Assembly: GCF_000331535.1 (NCBI RefSeq)
Contig: NZ_AMZN01000032.1
Location: 1-64,000 of the forward strand
Reading direction: 5' to 3'
Source of the DNA: Fulvivirga imtechensis AK7
GTDB taxonomy: Bacteria > Bacteroidota > Bacteroidia > Cytophagales > Cyclobacteriaceae
Length of the DNA: 64,000 nucleotides
Each line of letters starts with the position of its first letter. The first letter of the stretch is position 1. Shown here piece by piece: positions 36,271 through 44,482 of this stretch. The translations under genes were made by a program, and so were the position numbers. A model generated the notes under the pieces. It searched no databases. It saw nothing but the letters and a program-made list of their open reading frames with translations, and had not been told where the DNA came from.

Positions 36271-36487
36271 CTAAGAAAATGGCCGAGTATGCATTACGCT
36301 TGCCTCAAAAATGCTAATCCCGATAACTGCAAGAATTGTACGGGGCTCCGCTTTTTGGGGCTTCGCACGGTGTGCCATAGCATTTCGGTGCAGCACAAGC
36401 CCTTTACTCTGCCAATGACGTTTTCCTGAAGCCACTTGGGGTTTTCTTATAAGCACAACCTTTGGTAATGACGACTTAGTTTCTTAG
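36271..36487. repeat. GC-richer intergenic block with short terminal inverted repeats
   Basis: CTAAGAAA (36271-36278) and TTTCTTAG (36480-36487) bracket about 217 bp of sequence richer in G+C than its neighbours, with internal self-complementary parts (GGGGCTCCGC/GGGGCTTCGC; TGTGC/GCACA). The only reading frame is a low-plausibility minus-strand one. It may be a short MITE-like repeat; other copies would need to be found. Confidence 0.35.
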
Positions 36488-36529
36488 AGTAACTAATAAT
36501 GATTAATTTTGAAGCTATTACCCAAACCA

Positions 36530-37636
36530 ATGCAATACTTGAGAAATATTTTGATCCCACTCCTTCTGATCATACCGGCTATGGTATTTGGTCAGTTTAG
36601 AAGTATGGGCAACAAGAAGATAGAGGCTGACGTATTCCATGGATTTATTTTAAAGCATAAACCGCAAATTGCTCATTTGATCACTGAGCACCCAACGGGT
36701 TTTAGAATTTCATTTGACCAAAAGACCTATGGTTCAGAGCTTTGGCAGCAGCGTTATAACTTTCCCGATGTTGGACTTACTTTTGTATATGTAAACTATG
36801 GGGATGATCGCCTGGGAAAATCCTTTGCAGTAATTCCTCACTATACCTTCTACATCAACAAAAATAAAGCCTCCAAAAATCAATTGAAGTACAAGCTGGG
36901 GCTGGGGCTTGGATACAATACTGAAAAGTATCATAAAGAATATAACAATAAAAATAATGTACTGGGTACAGACCTGAATTTTGGAGTTATCCTCGAAACC
37001 GAATACCAGCGAGAGCTAACAGATCGATTTTTTTTACATCTACATGTAGCTCTGACACATTTTTCAAACGGTTCCATTAAAAAACCTAATTCGGGGATAA
37101 ACGTTGTGAGCTCTAACCTGGGGGTGTCTTACCTGATCAACTACCAGAAGACTGCTTATACATATATTGAAGAAGAGCCTGTGGAGGAGAAAGGCTTAGG
37201 TTACACGCTTACCCTCTCTGCCGGAATGCATGAGTACTCAAAACAAGGATCAGGACAATATCCTTTTTTTGTACTTAGTGGGCTTGTTGACAAACGGCTG
37301 AATCATAAAAGTGCGTTGGGCATTACACTCGAGTGGTTTGCCTCGCTTTCCATGCGTAATGAGATCAAGTATGATGTCTGGCTGACTGACCAGGAAAAGC
37401 CCGACTGGCATCGCGTGGGTATAGCTTTGAGTCATGAACTGTTTGTCAACAGTGTTTCCCTGATCTCGCAGGCAGGCTATTATGTTTATGACGAATACAA
37501 TTACTTTGGCAAAATATACCTGCGATTAGGTGTCAGAAAGTATTTCAATGACCATATTTACAGCTCCCTTGTAGTGAAGTCACATGCGGCTAAAGCTGAG
37601 GCTGCTGAATTTGCCCTGGGATGGAGATTCAGATGA
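36530..37636 (+). CDS. PagL-like lipid A deacylase (acyloxyacyl hydrolase family)
   Basis: About 368 aa from the ATG at 36530. An upstream TTG at 36509 would precede a good signal peptide, MQYLRNILIPLLLIIPAMVF, with cleavage after GQ. The rest is a beta-barrel-type outer-membrane protein. The segment LHLHVALTHFSNGSIKKPNS carries the His-Ser pair typical of PagL catalytic sites (about residue 175). The protein is about twice as long as proteobacterial PagL, as is usual for Bacteroidota homologues. It probably removes a 3-O-linked acyl chain from lipid A. Confidence 0.75.
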   Translation: MQYLRNILIPLLLIIPAMVFGQFRSMGNKKIEADVFHGFILKHKPQIAHLITEHPTGFRISFDQKTYGSELWQQRYNFPDVGLTFVYVNYGDDRLGKSFAVIPHYTFYINKNKASKNQLKYKLGLGLGYNTEKYHKEYNNKNNVLGTDLNFGVILETEYQRELTDRFFLHLHVALTHFSNGSIKKPNSGINVVSSNLGVSYLINYQKTAYTYIEEEPVEEKGLGYTLTLSAGMHEYSKQGSGQYPFFVLSGLVDKRLNHKSALGITLEWFASLSMRNEIKYDVWLTDQEKPDWHRVGIALSHELFVNSVSLISQAGYYVYDEYNYFGKIYLRLGVRKYFNDHIYSSLVVKSHAAKAEAAEFALGWRFR

Positions 37637-38370
37637 AATATACCGGATACATAGCATTATTGCTCTTACTTGCAGTGGGGTGTGATTCGGAAAATGCCCC
37701 CCAATGCCTTAAAACCTCAGGCAAAACCACCGAAGTCTCTTTGGTTGTAGATTATTTCAATGCTATAGAGATCAATACCGAGTTTAATGTCATTCTGAAA
37801 GAGGGTCCTGCACAGGCGGTGACATTAACCGCCGGAGCCAACCTGATCCCCGAAATAGTCTATGAAGTAGTAGATGGCACATTCATTATTCGCAATAAAA
37901 ATTCATGTCAGTGGGTCCGGTCGTATAACTATCCCTTATTAACGATAATACATCCTGATATCACCAGAATAAGACAAGGTGGTAGTGGATTGATCAGCTC
38001 TGAAGGGGCGCTAAATTATCCGAAACTCACCCTGCTAAGCGAAGAACAAACCGGAGATTTTCAACTGGAACTCCATTGTGACCAACTGTCGGTAACCAGT
38101 AATGAACTCTCAAATTTTCATATCACTGGTACTGCGGATGTGCTGAGAATATTTTTTGCTTCTGGTGATGGCAGATTTGAGGGGGCTGATTTCAAAGTAA
38201 AAAATGCTACTATAAAACACCGGGGTACTAACGATATTATTGTTTACGTCACCGAAACCCTGACAGGTGAAATACTTTCCACCGGTAATATTGTTTATGT
38301 AAAAACCCAGCCCACCACTCTGGATGTTAGCGATGAGAATCTCGGAGAACTCATCTATAAACCCGAATAA
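37633..38370 (+). CDS. DUF2807 (GIN-type) lipoprotein
   Basis: About 245 aa from the ATG at 37633, which overlaps the upstream stop as ATGA. The lipoprotein signal is MKYTGYIALLLLLAVGC with Cys17. The body is a DUF2807-type auto-transporter-like adhesin head: VVDYFNAIEINTEFNVILKE, then a beta-helical run (SNFHITGTADVLRIFFASGD) and the terminal LTGEILSTGNIVYVK. Probably an outer-membrane-anchored surface protein, coupled to the PagL-like gene. Confidence 0.78.
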   Translation: MKYTGYIALLLLLAVGCDSENAPQCLKTSGKTTEVSLVVDYFNAIEINTEFNVILKEGPAQAVTLTAGANLIPEIVYEVVDGTFIIRNKNSCQWVRSYNYPLLTIIHPDITRIRQGGSGLISSEGALNYPKLTLLSEEQTGDFQLELHCDQLSVTSNELSNFHITGTADVLRIFFASGDGRFEGADFKVKNATIKHRGTNDIIVYVTETLTGEILSTGNIVYVKTQPTTLDVSDENLGELIYKPE

Positions 38371-38373
38371 GTC

Positions 38374-38904
38374 ATGCAGAAAATTGTAATAGTATGTGGA
38401 ACAAACCGTTCTGATTCAGTTTCTTACCAGATAGCGCTGATCTACAAGGAAATTCTAAATCATATGGGGGTGGGAAACGAACTTATTGACCTGTCTGACC
38501 TTCCACATGATTTTGCATTTTCCGCACTTTACGAAAACTCCGGCAGGAATGACGCTTTTAATCCTTTCAGGGAAATCATGGTGAACCATAAAAAGTTTGT
38601 TTTCATTGTTCCTGAATACAATGGTTCCTTTCCCGGGGTGCTAAAGACCTTTATTGATGGTCTGAAATACCCCGACACCTTCCGAGATAAGAAATGCGCC
38701 CTTGTTGGGATCTCTTCCGGTATTCAGGGTGGTGGTCTGGCGTTGAGCCATCTGACAGATATATTTCACTATTGTGGTATGCATGTACTGGCACACAAAC
38801 CTAAGCTCTCGCATATTGAAAGGCATTTTCAGGAAGGTACGATCATCAATGAATTGTATATGACACTGCTCCAGGAACAGGCTGAGAAGTTGATTGAATT
38901 TTGA
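38374..38904 (+). CDS. NADPH-dependent FMN reductase family protein
   Basis: A 176-aa flavodoxin-fold oxidoreductase. The FMN phosphate-binding loop is CGTNRSDSVSYQIA. VPEYNGSFPGVLKTFIDG is the family hallmark. The substrate is unknown (quinones, azo compounds and chromate are known for relatives). It lies 3 nt from the DUF2807 stop codon. Confidence 0.88.
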   Translation: MQKIVIVCGTNRSDSVSYQIALIYKEILNHMGVGNELIDLSDLPHDFAFSALYENSGRNDAFNPFREIMVNHKKFVFIVPEYNGSFPGVLKTFIDGLKYPDTFRDKKCALVGISSGIQGGGLALSHLTDIFHYCGMHVLAHKPKLSHIERHFQEGTIINELYMTLLQEQAEKLIEF

Positions 38905-38907
38905 TAA

Positions 38908-39624
38908 CTAGCGCCTAACAGCAAAGCCCAGCCGGATGCCCAGATGTAAAGTGAAAGCGCCTGTTATATCTCCATCTGACTTTAAGTGGTACTGCGATGG
39001 CACGTGGTTGAATTTTTCTCCTCTATACAGGTAGTAATCATAGTGGGTGTAGATATTATGATAAATATTCACACCCAAACCGGCGTAAAAGGAATACACA
39101 AAACCTTTAGTTCCAATATCATTGCCTCCATATCGCACCTGACCGCCATAAGCTACAATATGGCGATCGATGACTACATCAAGGGCTCCATCTGACAAAT
39201 AATTACCAATAACGTATAAACTATTTTGAGCGTAATAATATCGTAATTGTCCTACAACCTGGAGAAATCTCGGTTTCTTTGTCTTTAAGGGGATTACTTT
39301 GTAGTACTTACCAACTCCTCCATAGCTACTTGCCCGGATCTGTAAATCCTCTGTGTCGTCCAAAACTTCGATTGGTAACTCATAAAGAATTCTGTTAGGA
39401 TATATGTAGCCAAGGGAAACTCCATGCCCACTTAGGTTTTCATCCAAAAACTCCCAATTTATACTCACCTCATCTACTGCTGCACGAACAGGATTTATGG
39501 TAAACAGATAGTAGGAATATTTATGCTGTATCGAGAGTGAATCCTGTCTTAATGTGTCTTGTGCCTGGAGGCAGCAGGAAAGCAAGAACAAGAGACTAAT
39601 ATAACCAAACTTTATTGTTTTCAT
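38908..39624 (-). CDS. Outer-membrane-type beta-barrel protein, paralogue A
   Basis: A 238-aa protein with a signal peptide (MKTIKFGYISLLFLLSCCLQ, cleavage near AQ). The mature part is rich in aromatic and alternating strands: NPVRAAVDEVSINWEFLDEN, LSGHGVSLGYIYPNR, and a C-terminal LGIRLGFAVRR. It has the look of a small outer-membrane barrel. It is paralogous to the adjacent 39632-40345 gene. I do not recognise a named family. Confidence 0.7.
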   Translation of the reverse strand: MKTIKFGYISLLFLLSCCLQAQDTLRQDSLSIQHKYSYYLFTINPVRAAVDEVSINWEFLDENLSGHGVSLGYIYPNRILYELPIEVLDDTEDLQIRASSYGGVGKYYKVIPLKTKKPRFLQVVGQLRYYYAQNSLYVIGNYLSDGALDVVIDRHIVAYGGQVRYGGNDIGTKGFVYSFYAGLGVNIYHNIYTHYDYYLYRGEKFNHVPSQYHLKSDGDITGAFTLHLGIRLGFAVRR

Positions 39625-39631
39625 ACTTTAA

Positions 39632-40345
39632 TTAACGCCTTACAGCAAAGCCTACTCTCATTCCAAGATTAATACATAGGCCGGGCTTGATTTTTCCATC
39701 TGATTCCAGCCTATACTCCACGGGCACATCAGGATTGACTCCACCATAGTAATAGTAGTGGTATTCTGTGTATACGTTATGAAATAAATTTAACCCACCG
39801 CCCATGTATAAAGAAAAAATAAGAACATCGGCTATTCTATAATTTCTACAATACCTGAATTGCAGTCCGTAAACCAACGTTTGCCGATCTAAATGTACTT
39901 CCCTGGCTCCACTGGAAAGATGATTACCTACAACATGCACAGCATCTTTTGCATTGTAATATTTAAACTGCCCTAGGAAATGAATAGCACTTTTTCTTCC
40001 CATCGGTACAACTCGGTAATACTTTACCAGGCCCCCGGAGCTTTGAGCCCTTATCAACATATTATCCGTGAACTCAATGTTACGCCATATGTCAGTGAGC
40101 AGATGGCTCGGATAAATATATCCTAATGAAAAACCATGCCCACTGAAATCTTTGTTTAACAATTCCCAGTTAACCGTCACCTCATCCACAAAGGCACGAA
40201 GCGGATTTACAGTAAACAGATAATGATTAAATTTATGCTGGGATGGTACATCGGCAGCGTTTTCCTGAGCAACAACATTCAGCCTAAATAATAAAAAGAT
40301 TAAAATATATCTGAATTTAACAAACGGCAATATTTGGCTTGCCAA
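39632..40345 (-). CDS. Outer-membrane-type beta-barrel protein, paralogue B
   Basis: A 237-aa protein clearly related to its neighbour: FNHYLFTVNPLRAFVDEVTV, SGHGFSLGYIYPS, SGGLVKYYRVVPMGRK, VVGNHLSSGAREVHLDRQ and the identical ending LGFAVRR. The hydrophobic N-terminus (about 10-27) is a signal peptide ending near VAQ. The 7-nt gap and same orientation indicate a tandem duplication followed by divergence. Function is unknown. Confidence 0.7.
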   Translation of the reverse strand: MASQILPFVKFRYILIFLLFRLNVVAQENAADVPSQHKFNHYLFTVNPLRAFVDEVTVNWELLNKDFSGHGFSLGYIYPSHLLTDIWRNIEFTDNMLIRAQSSGGLVKYYRVVPMGRKSAIHFLGQFKYYNAKDAVHVVGNHLSSGAREVHLDRQTLVYGLQFRYCRNYRIADVLIFSLYMGGGLNLFHNVYTEYHYYYYGGVNPDVPVEYRLESDGKIKPGLCINLGMRVGFAVRR

Positions 40346-40424
40346 AATATTAAATATATAAGATAATTTAAATTTTTTTAACGAATTTATCTCTACTTGG
40401 TGCGCTCTTTCGTAAGATACTCTT

Positions 40425-41459
40425 TCATTTGGCAGAACTTGTATTAAACTTATTACCCATTACCCGTTCTATCAATGGCTTCAACATTTCCTTGCCTTCC
40501 CCGAGATCTTTTTCCACTTCCTGTACGCGCACTTCCTCACCTTTCTCAAATATTTTATAAGAGAAAACAAATTTCCCTTTGCCAGTCTCCCACCCTGTAC
40601 GCTGCCCAAAGCGAAGGTTGTTGAAGATTACACCTTTGTCGTTTGGCTCTATTGTATACCATTTGTCTGTGATATCAATTAGTTTTTTTACTTTCAGATC
40701 AGCATCAAATGGCTCCAGAAGATCATGTTTTTTAGGAAAGAAATGGTAGTTGATACGCTCATCCTCATCAAGAAAGGAATAGAAACCCATCAGATAGCCG
40801 TCCGGGGTCTCTATAGTTGCTGTCCATAGAATAATGTTTAAAGGCGCTGGTTTACTTTCATAGCGAACAACTTGCAAGTTCTGTCTGTCAAAGGATGCCG
40901 CAAACACCTGGTTAGCGCGATATTTAACAATCAGTGTTAAAATAAGGTAGCCTGTACTTAATAAGAGACCTGCTCGATTGATCCTTCTCCTTTTTTTACT
41001 TTCTCTTTCAACAAATAAAAGCCAGAGAACACAGACCAGAAGAGGAATGGTATAAAGCGGATCTATAACAAAAACGCTTTTTATAGCTATTCTGTAATCA
41101 CTAAACGGCCAGAATAGTTCTGTTCCCCAGGTAGTGAAACAATCTAGCAAGGCATGGGTAAAAAGACCCATGAACACCAGAAATGTCCAATCTCTCCAAG
41201 TGGCTTCTCCGTTCGGATATAATTTTCTGATGAGGAAACCCAATAAAGGAGACAATAAGACGGCAAAAGCAATAGAATGTGTAGGTCCGCGGTGAAATTC
41301 GAGTGCGTCAACAGTGCCCATAAAATACCGTGAAATTACATCCAGGTCAGGAATGGTGCCCGCTACAGCACCCCACAGCACCGCTTTATTACCCGCTTTT
41401 CGCCCCGCCACTGCCTCTCCTACGGCAGCCCCCAGTAGAACTTGTGTTACAGAATCCAA
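40425..41459 (-). CDS. YdjM-type membrane metal-dependent hydrolase
   Basis: A 344-aa protein of the LexA-binding/DUF457 family of inner-membrane metal-dependent hydrolases. The opening MDSVTQVLLGAAVGEAVAG and GTIPDLDVISRYF, then EFHRGPTHSIAFAVL and THALLDCFTTWGTELFWPF, contain the conserved Asp and His metal ligands. About four transmembrane helices are visible. A soluble C-terminal domain (about 190-340) is present. The substrate is unknown. Confidence 0.85.
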   Translation of the reverse strand: MDSVTQVLLGAAVGEAVAGRKAGNKAVLWGAVAGTIPDLDVISRYFMGTVDALEFHRGPTHSIAFAVLLSPLLGFLIRKLYPNGEATWRDWTFLVFMGLFTHALLDCFTTWGTELFWPFSDYRIAIKSVFVIDPLYTIPLLVCVLWLLFVERESKKRRRINRAGLLLSTGYLILTLIVKYRANQVFAASFDRQNLQVVRYESKPAPLNIILWTATIETPDGYLMGFYSFLDEDERINYHFFPKKHDLLEPFDADLKVKKLIDITDKWYTIEPNDKGVIFNNLRFGQRTGWETGKGKFVFSYKIFEKGEEVRVQEVEKDLGEGKEMLKPLIERVMGNKFNTSSAK

Positions 41460-41486
41460 ACCTTCTTGTAGCTTTTAAATGATTTT

Positions 41487-42134
41487 CTAGGCCTTTCTAT
41501 ACTTAATGACCCAATAGTTCTCTAACTCTATATATTCCAGATCTGTTGCTCTCGAAGAGAGCAATCTTGATATTTCTTCTGCCTTCGGAAAGTTTTTTAG
41601 CACCAAATGCTCCGTATTATCCTGAAGCCTGCGTCTTTGATACGTATTGCCGGCATCATCTGTTTTAAAAACAGGGGTACTACTACCCTCCACGTATTTA
41701 TTATCCACAAAAATTATCAGACCATTTTTTAAAACTCTTTCATGGACTACATCAATAAAGTCCGAGAGCTTTTCTACTGGTATATGCGACCAAATAAACC
41801 CACCAAAGGCCGCCTCAAATAAGCCATTGAAAGCTGCCAGGTTATAAATATCAACAATTTCAAACCCTACTTTTCCGGGCGGATACTTCTTCTTTTGAGC
41901 TATCTCAATCACTTCCTTATTTATGTCTATTGCAACAATTGATTGAGCTGTTTCAGCAATATATTGAGTCCAATAGCCAGTACCACAAGCCACTTCGAGT
42001 AGTTTCTTATTGGAAAATTTAACAGGCAAAAACCGCCTAAGGAACTTAAGGTCAGCCTGTCGGTCTGGTTTTTCGTAGATTTTTTCGTATTCACTAGCTC
42101 TGCGAGCATAGTATGAGGCAATGTCCAGGTTCAT
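41487..42134 (-). CDS. Class I SAM-dependent methyltransferase
   Basis: A 215-aa protein. SAM-binding motif I is LLEVACGTGYWTQYIAE, followed by an acidic residue in IVAIDINKEVIEIA and motif II/III-like GGFIWSHIPVEKLSDF. The acceptor is unknown. The gene lies upstream of the YdjM-type gene (27-nt gap) in the same direction. Confidence 0.87.
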   Translation of the reverse strand: MNLDIASYYARRASEYEKIYEKPDRQADLKFLRRFLPVKFSNKKLLEVACGTGYWTQYIAETAQSIVAIDINKEVIEIAQKKKYPPGKVGFEIVDIYNLAAFNGLFEAAFGGFIWSHIPVEKLSDFIDVVHERVLKNGLIIFVDNKYVEGSSTPVFKTDDAGNTYQRRRLQDNTEHLVLKNFPKAEEISRLLSSRATDLEYIELENYWVIKYRKA

Positions 42135-42363
42135 AATATAAATTTAGGGAAATCACTGATAGTACGGTAACACCGGCCGGCTAGCTTTTTATATTTCCTC
42201 ATTGATATGGTAAAATGATTCAAAAAATGGGCAACAACACTCCTGAAGATATAACCTCTCATTACAAAAAAAATCCTCTCCTCGCTCGAACGCCATCGTA
42301 TTACATCGCGATGTCAAACTCACTTTAATTAATCATCTGATCTCCCTAAGTCTATCCTAGCGT

Positions 42364-42588
42364 TTACGATTTACTATAATAATCATCTCTAACCTCCTGT
42401 GAAATGAAGGTACTTAAACCTCGGCCTTTCAGGGCAAGACTTTTCATTATCTCAACTCTCTCCCTGCCTGGATTAATATAATTGTAGATATAGATTTCCG
42501 GTCCTCTGAATTTTACTTTAATGTAATCATTACCAATTTCAAAAGCCGTAACACCCGAATCTCGAGCTATATTTTTATACCTTCTCAT
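42364..42588 (-). CDS. Small conserved-looking protein (KTSC-like)
   Basis: A 74-aa protein beginning MRRYKNIARDSGVTAFEIGN, then DYIKVKFRGPEIYIYNY. This suggests a KTSC-like small beta domain, comparable to short stand-alone proteins in other Bacteroidota, though the KTSC letters themselves are not present. A Lys/Arg-rich helix and a terminal EVRDDYYSKS follow. It stands alone, with a 229-nt gap without genes between it and the methyltransferase. Function is unknown. Confidence 0.55.
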   Translation of the reverse strand: MRRYKNIARDSGVTAFEIGNDYIKVKFRGPEIYIYNYINPGRERVEIMKSLALKGRGLSTFISQEVRDDYYSKS

Positions 42589-42623
42589 TAGTCCTTAGCC
42601 ACCTACAAATGGCCCCGCATAAA

Positions 42624-43640
42624 TCATGCAAAAAACCAAAAATCTGTAGCTGGTTGTTTATTCCAATCCCTAAGTTGCTGGCGAATAGCCACTCTGTCGT
42701 CAGGAGAAGATACGACAATCATGATCTGAGGGTTCTGCAACTCAGATAGGATACTAAAATGATTCATATATACTCCATAAATGTGTTTTCCTATCTTTTT
42801 CTCATTGTCACATACCCAATGAAATACATCTTTGTGTTTTTTGAGCAGCCTGGCCATGTCTTTACCATTTTTGCCTGCTCCCCACAACACCAACGGCCTG
42901 CTTTTATCCCGGTCCAGTTCGTAGAAGTATCGGATTTTGAGCTCAAAATAACGATTATCCTTGTAGCAGTCCCACGTACGCGAAATGCGATCAGAGCGAT
43001 CGCGCCAATAATGCAGTATGCGGTCCACCCCTATCACCTTCAATCTTTCCTGATAAAACCGAAAGCAAAGGTCATAATCTTCAGGATACACTTCAGGGTC
43101 AAAGGCGCCTACCGCATTAAAGTCATCTCTGTGAATCAGCCAGCAGTGGGATGGAATAACGCACTCCTGATAGATCTCTTCATAATGTCTGCTTTCCCTG
43201 GCCACATCGTTTAGCCAGTTTTCGTACCGCAAAAATCCTTCTCCAACTTCCCCTTCATCAACAAAATGTTTAGTCCCTCCGGCTACTATTGTTCCTTTAC
43301 CATGCTTTTGCCATTCCTGCACCATCACCTGCAGTTTGTATTCCGGCATAATATCATCGGAATCCATACGATTGATCAGTGTGCCCCGGCAATGACCATG
43401 TGCTTTTTGTAGAGTTGGAATGAGTTTTGGGCGATCGCTGTTGTACACCCTTATTCTCTCGTCTTTGGTGGCATATTCGCGTAGTATATCAGGAGTAGCA
43501 TCTGTAGAATGGTCATTAACGGCAATAAGCTCCCAATTCGGGTAGGTTTGAGCAAGTATGGATTCCAGACACTCAGGAAGATAAGGTTCGGTGTCTTTTA
43601 CAGCCATTACTATAGACACTAAGGGGCTAGCGTTTATCAT
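42624..43640 (-). CDS. Family 2 glycosyltransferase
   Basis: About 338 aa from the ATG at 43640. The frame opens a few codons earlier with a TTG at 43652, but the ATG gives the standard N-terminus PLVSIVMAVKDTEPYLPECL. Further GT-A signatures are WELIAVNDHSTDATPDILRE, the DXD-type NRMDSDD, and a C-terminal VLWGAGKNGKDMARLLKKH nucleotide-binding-like domain. Probably glycan or lipopolysaccharide assembly; the acceptor is unknown. A truncated reading frame ends just upstream. Confidence 0.88.
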   Translation of the reverse strand: MINASPLVSIVMAVKDTEPYLPECLESILAQTYPNWELIAVNDHSTDATPDILREYATKDERIRVYNSDRPKLIPTLQKAHGHCRGTLINRMDSDDIMPEYKLQVMVQEWQKHGKGTIVAGGTKHFVDEGEVGEGFLRYENWLNDVARESRHYEEIYQECVIPSHCWLIHRDDFNAVGAFDPEVYPEDYDLCFRFYQERLKVIGVDRILHYWRDRSDRISRTWDCYKDNRYFELKIRYFYELDRDKSRPLVLWGAGKNGKDMARLLKKHKDVFHWVCDNEKKIGKHIYGVYMNHFSILSELQNPQIMIVVSSPDDRVAIRQQLRDWNKQPATDFWFFA

Positions 43641-43654
43641 AGTAGACACCAAAG

Positions 43655-43822
43655 TTAAGGAAACCCCAATACAGCTTCAACTTTAGCGCTATAAATGACT
43701 ACTTCATATCCTTCTGTAAGATGTGTGGTTTTACCTGCCAGGGGTGACAAATCAAACATGTTGAATAATACGTCATCGGTAGGAAACCAACAACTTTTCA
43801 GTTGATTTTGTGGATAATGACA
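43655..43822 (-). pseudogene. Unidentified truncated reading frame (C-terminal remnant)
   Basis: A 55-codon open frame ends at 43655, about 15 nt before the ATG of the glycosyltransferase gene. It encodes FPTDDVLFNMFDLSPLAGKT and then HLTEGYEVVIYSAKVEAVLG, which looks like real protein rather than chance translation (balanced composition, charged helices). An in-frame stop interrupts it at 43823-43825, and a short palindromic element lies about 50 nt further upstream. It may be the tail of a disrupted gene, or a small gene of 34 codons starting at the internal ATG. I cannot name the family. Confidence 0.35.
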
Positions 43823-43871
43823 TTATGCCATCATTTACCACCGAGGGGCAACAGAAATCACAAACCACCAC

Positions 43872-44000
43872 GTCATCCTGGAATTTTCGTAGAGCAACGG
43901 AGAAAATATTCAGGATCCCCTGATCCGGTGGAAGAGGCTGAAGTTCAGTCACAGTCAGTAGCGAGGAGATCCCGGATCACTGTGTTACGTCCGGGATGAC
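43872..44000. repeat. MITE-like palindromic element
   Basis: Ends GTCATCCTGG (43872-43881) and CCGGGATGAC (43991-44000) are inverted repeats with one mismatch. Each end also forms its own hairpin: CCTGGAATTTTC against GAAAATATTCAGG on the left, and ATCCCGGA against TCCGGGAT on the right. The 129-nt element has no plausible coding capacity. Similar GTCATCCCGG...GGATC repeats occur in many bacterial genomes as dispersed palindromes. Confidence 0.6.
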
Positions 44001-44070
44001 AGTAGTGGGAAATTGAATAATTATCTGACTATCAGCATGTAATGAAAATTTGCCATTGGTATGTTGGAGG

Positions 44071-44109
44071 GATCTATGCACGTGTAACTGCTCCAAAGGT
44101 GCATAGATC
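44071..44109. repeat. Perfect 11-bp hairpin
   Basis: GATCTATGCAC (44071-44081) and GTGCATAGATC (44099-44109) pair exactly around a 17-nt loop. Outer GAGG and CCTC bases extend the stem with a small bulge. Confidence 0.7.
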
Positions 44110-44122
44110 TCTCCCTCTGGTC

Positions 44123-44475
44123 CCCGAAAGCAAGTTATGGCAAGTTCGGGACAGGCAAGGCGACTGTGCTTCTTGAGAACGCTTTTCTTAACTTAACTTG
44201 AGTTCGACATAGTGGTACCGATAAAGGTATGCATATCAGAAAAACAGGCCAAAAAACTCCGTTTTTAAGGTCCCCGAACTTGCCTTCGGGGAAGAATGAA
44301 GAATCTTACTAAGTTCAAGGGTACTATCAACAACTTAGGAAGATCCTTCTCCCGAAAGCCTTAAAGCCTTCGGGATAGGATGACCGCCTATTTTCAGGCA
44401 TTTTAACGTTAACTCAATATTATTGAGGGACGACATGCCACAATAATCTCGTCAGGTCCAGGCCTGATGAGAATA
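44123..44475. repeat. Cluster of short hairpins, no gene
   Basis: The CCCGAA...TTCGGG pair occurs three times: 44123-44150, 44272-44291 (CCCCGAA/TTCGGGG, 6-nt loop) and 44350-44375 (TCCCGAA/TTCGGGA). A fourth hairpin, CTCGTCAGG/CCTGATGAG, lies near 44450-44470, just downstream of the MacB-type gene's stop. No coding region is seen in the whole 43823-44482 stretch. Confidence 0.6.
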
Positions 44476-44482
44476 ATTTTAG

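Noticed and set aside
36271-36456. 61-codon minus-strand frame between kdsB and the PagL-like gene
   Set aside because: Lies in a self-complementary block, with no upstream signal and low-plausibility sequence; more likely non-coding repeat.
43802-43999. 65-codon plus-strand frame in the palindromic element
   Set aside because: It is made of the inverted-repeat element itself (His/Arg/Pro-rich) and has no family resemblance.
43653-44482. Search for tRNA or structured RNA genes in the largest gap
   Set aside because: No cloverleaf, TTC-loop or other known RNA pattern was seen; only simple hairpins.
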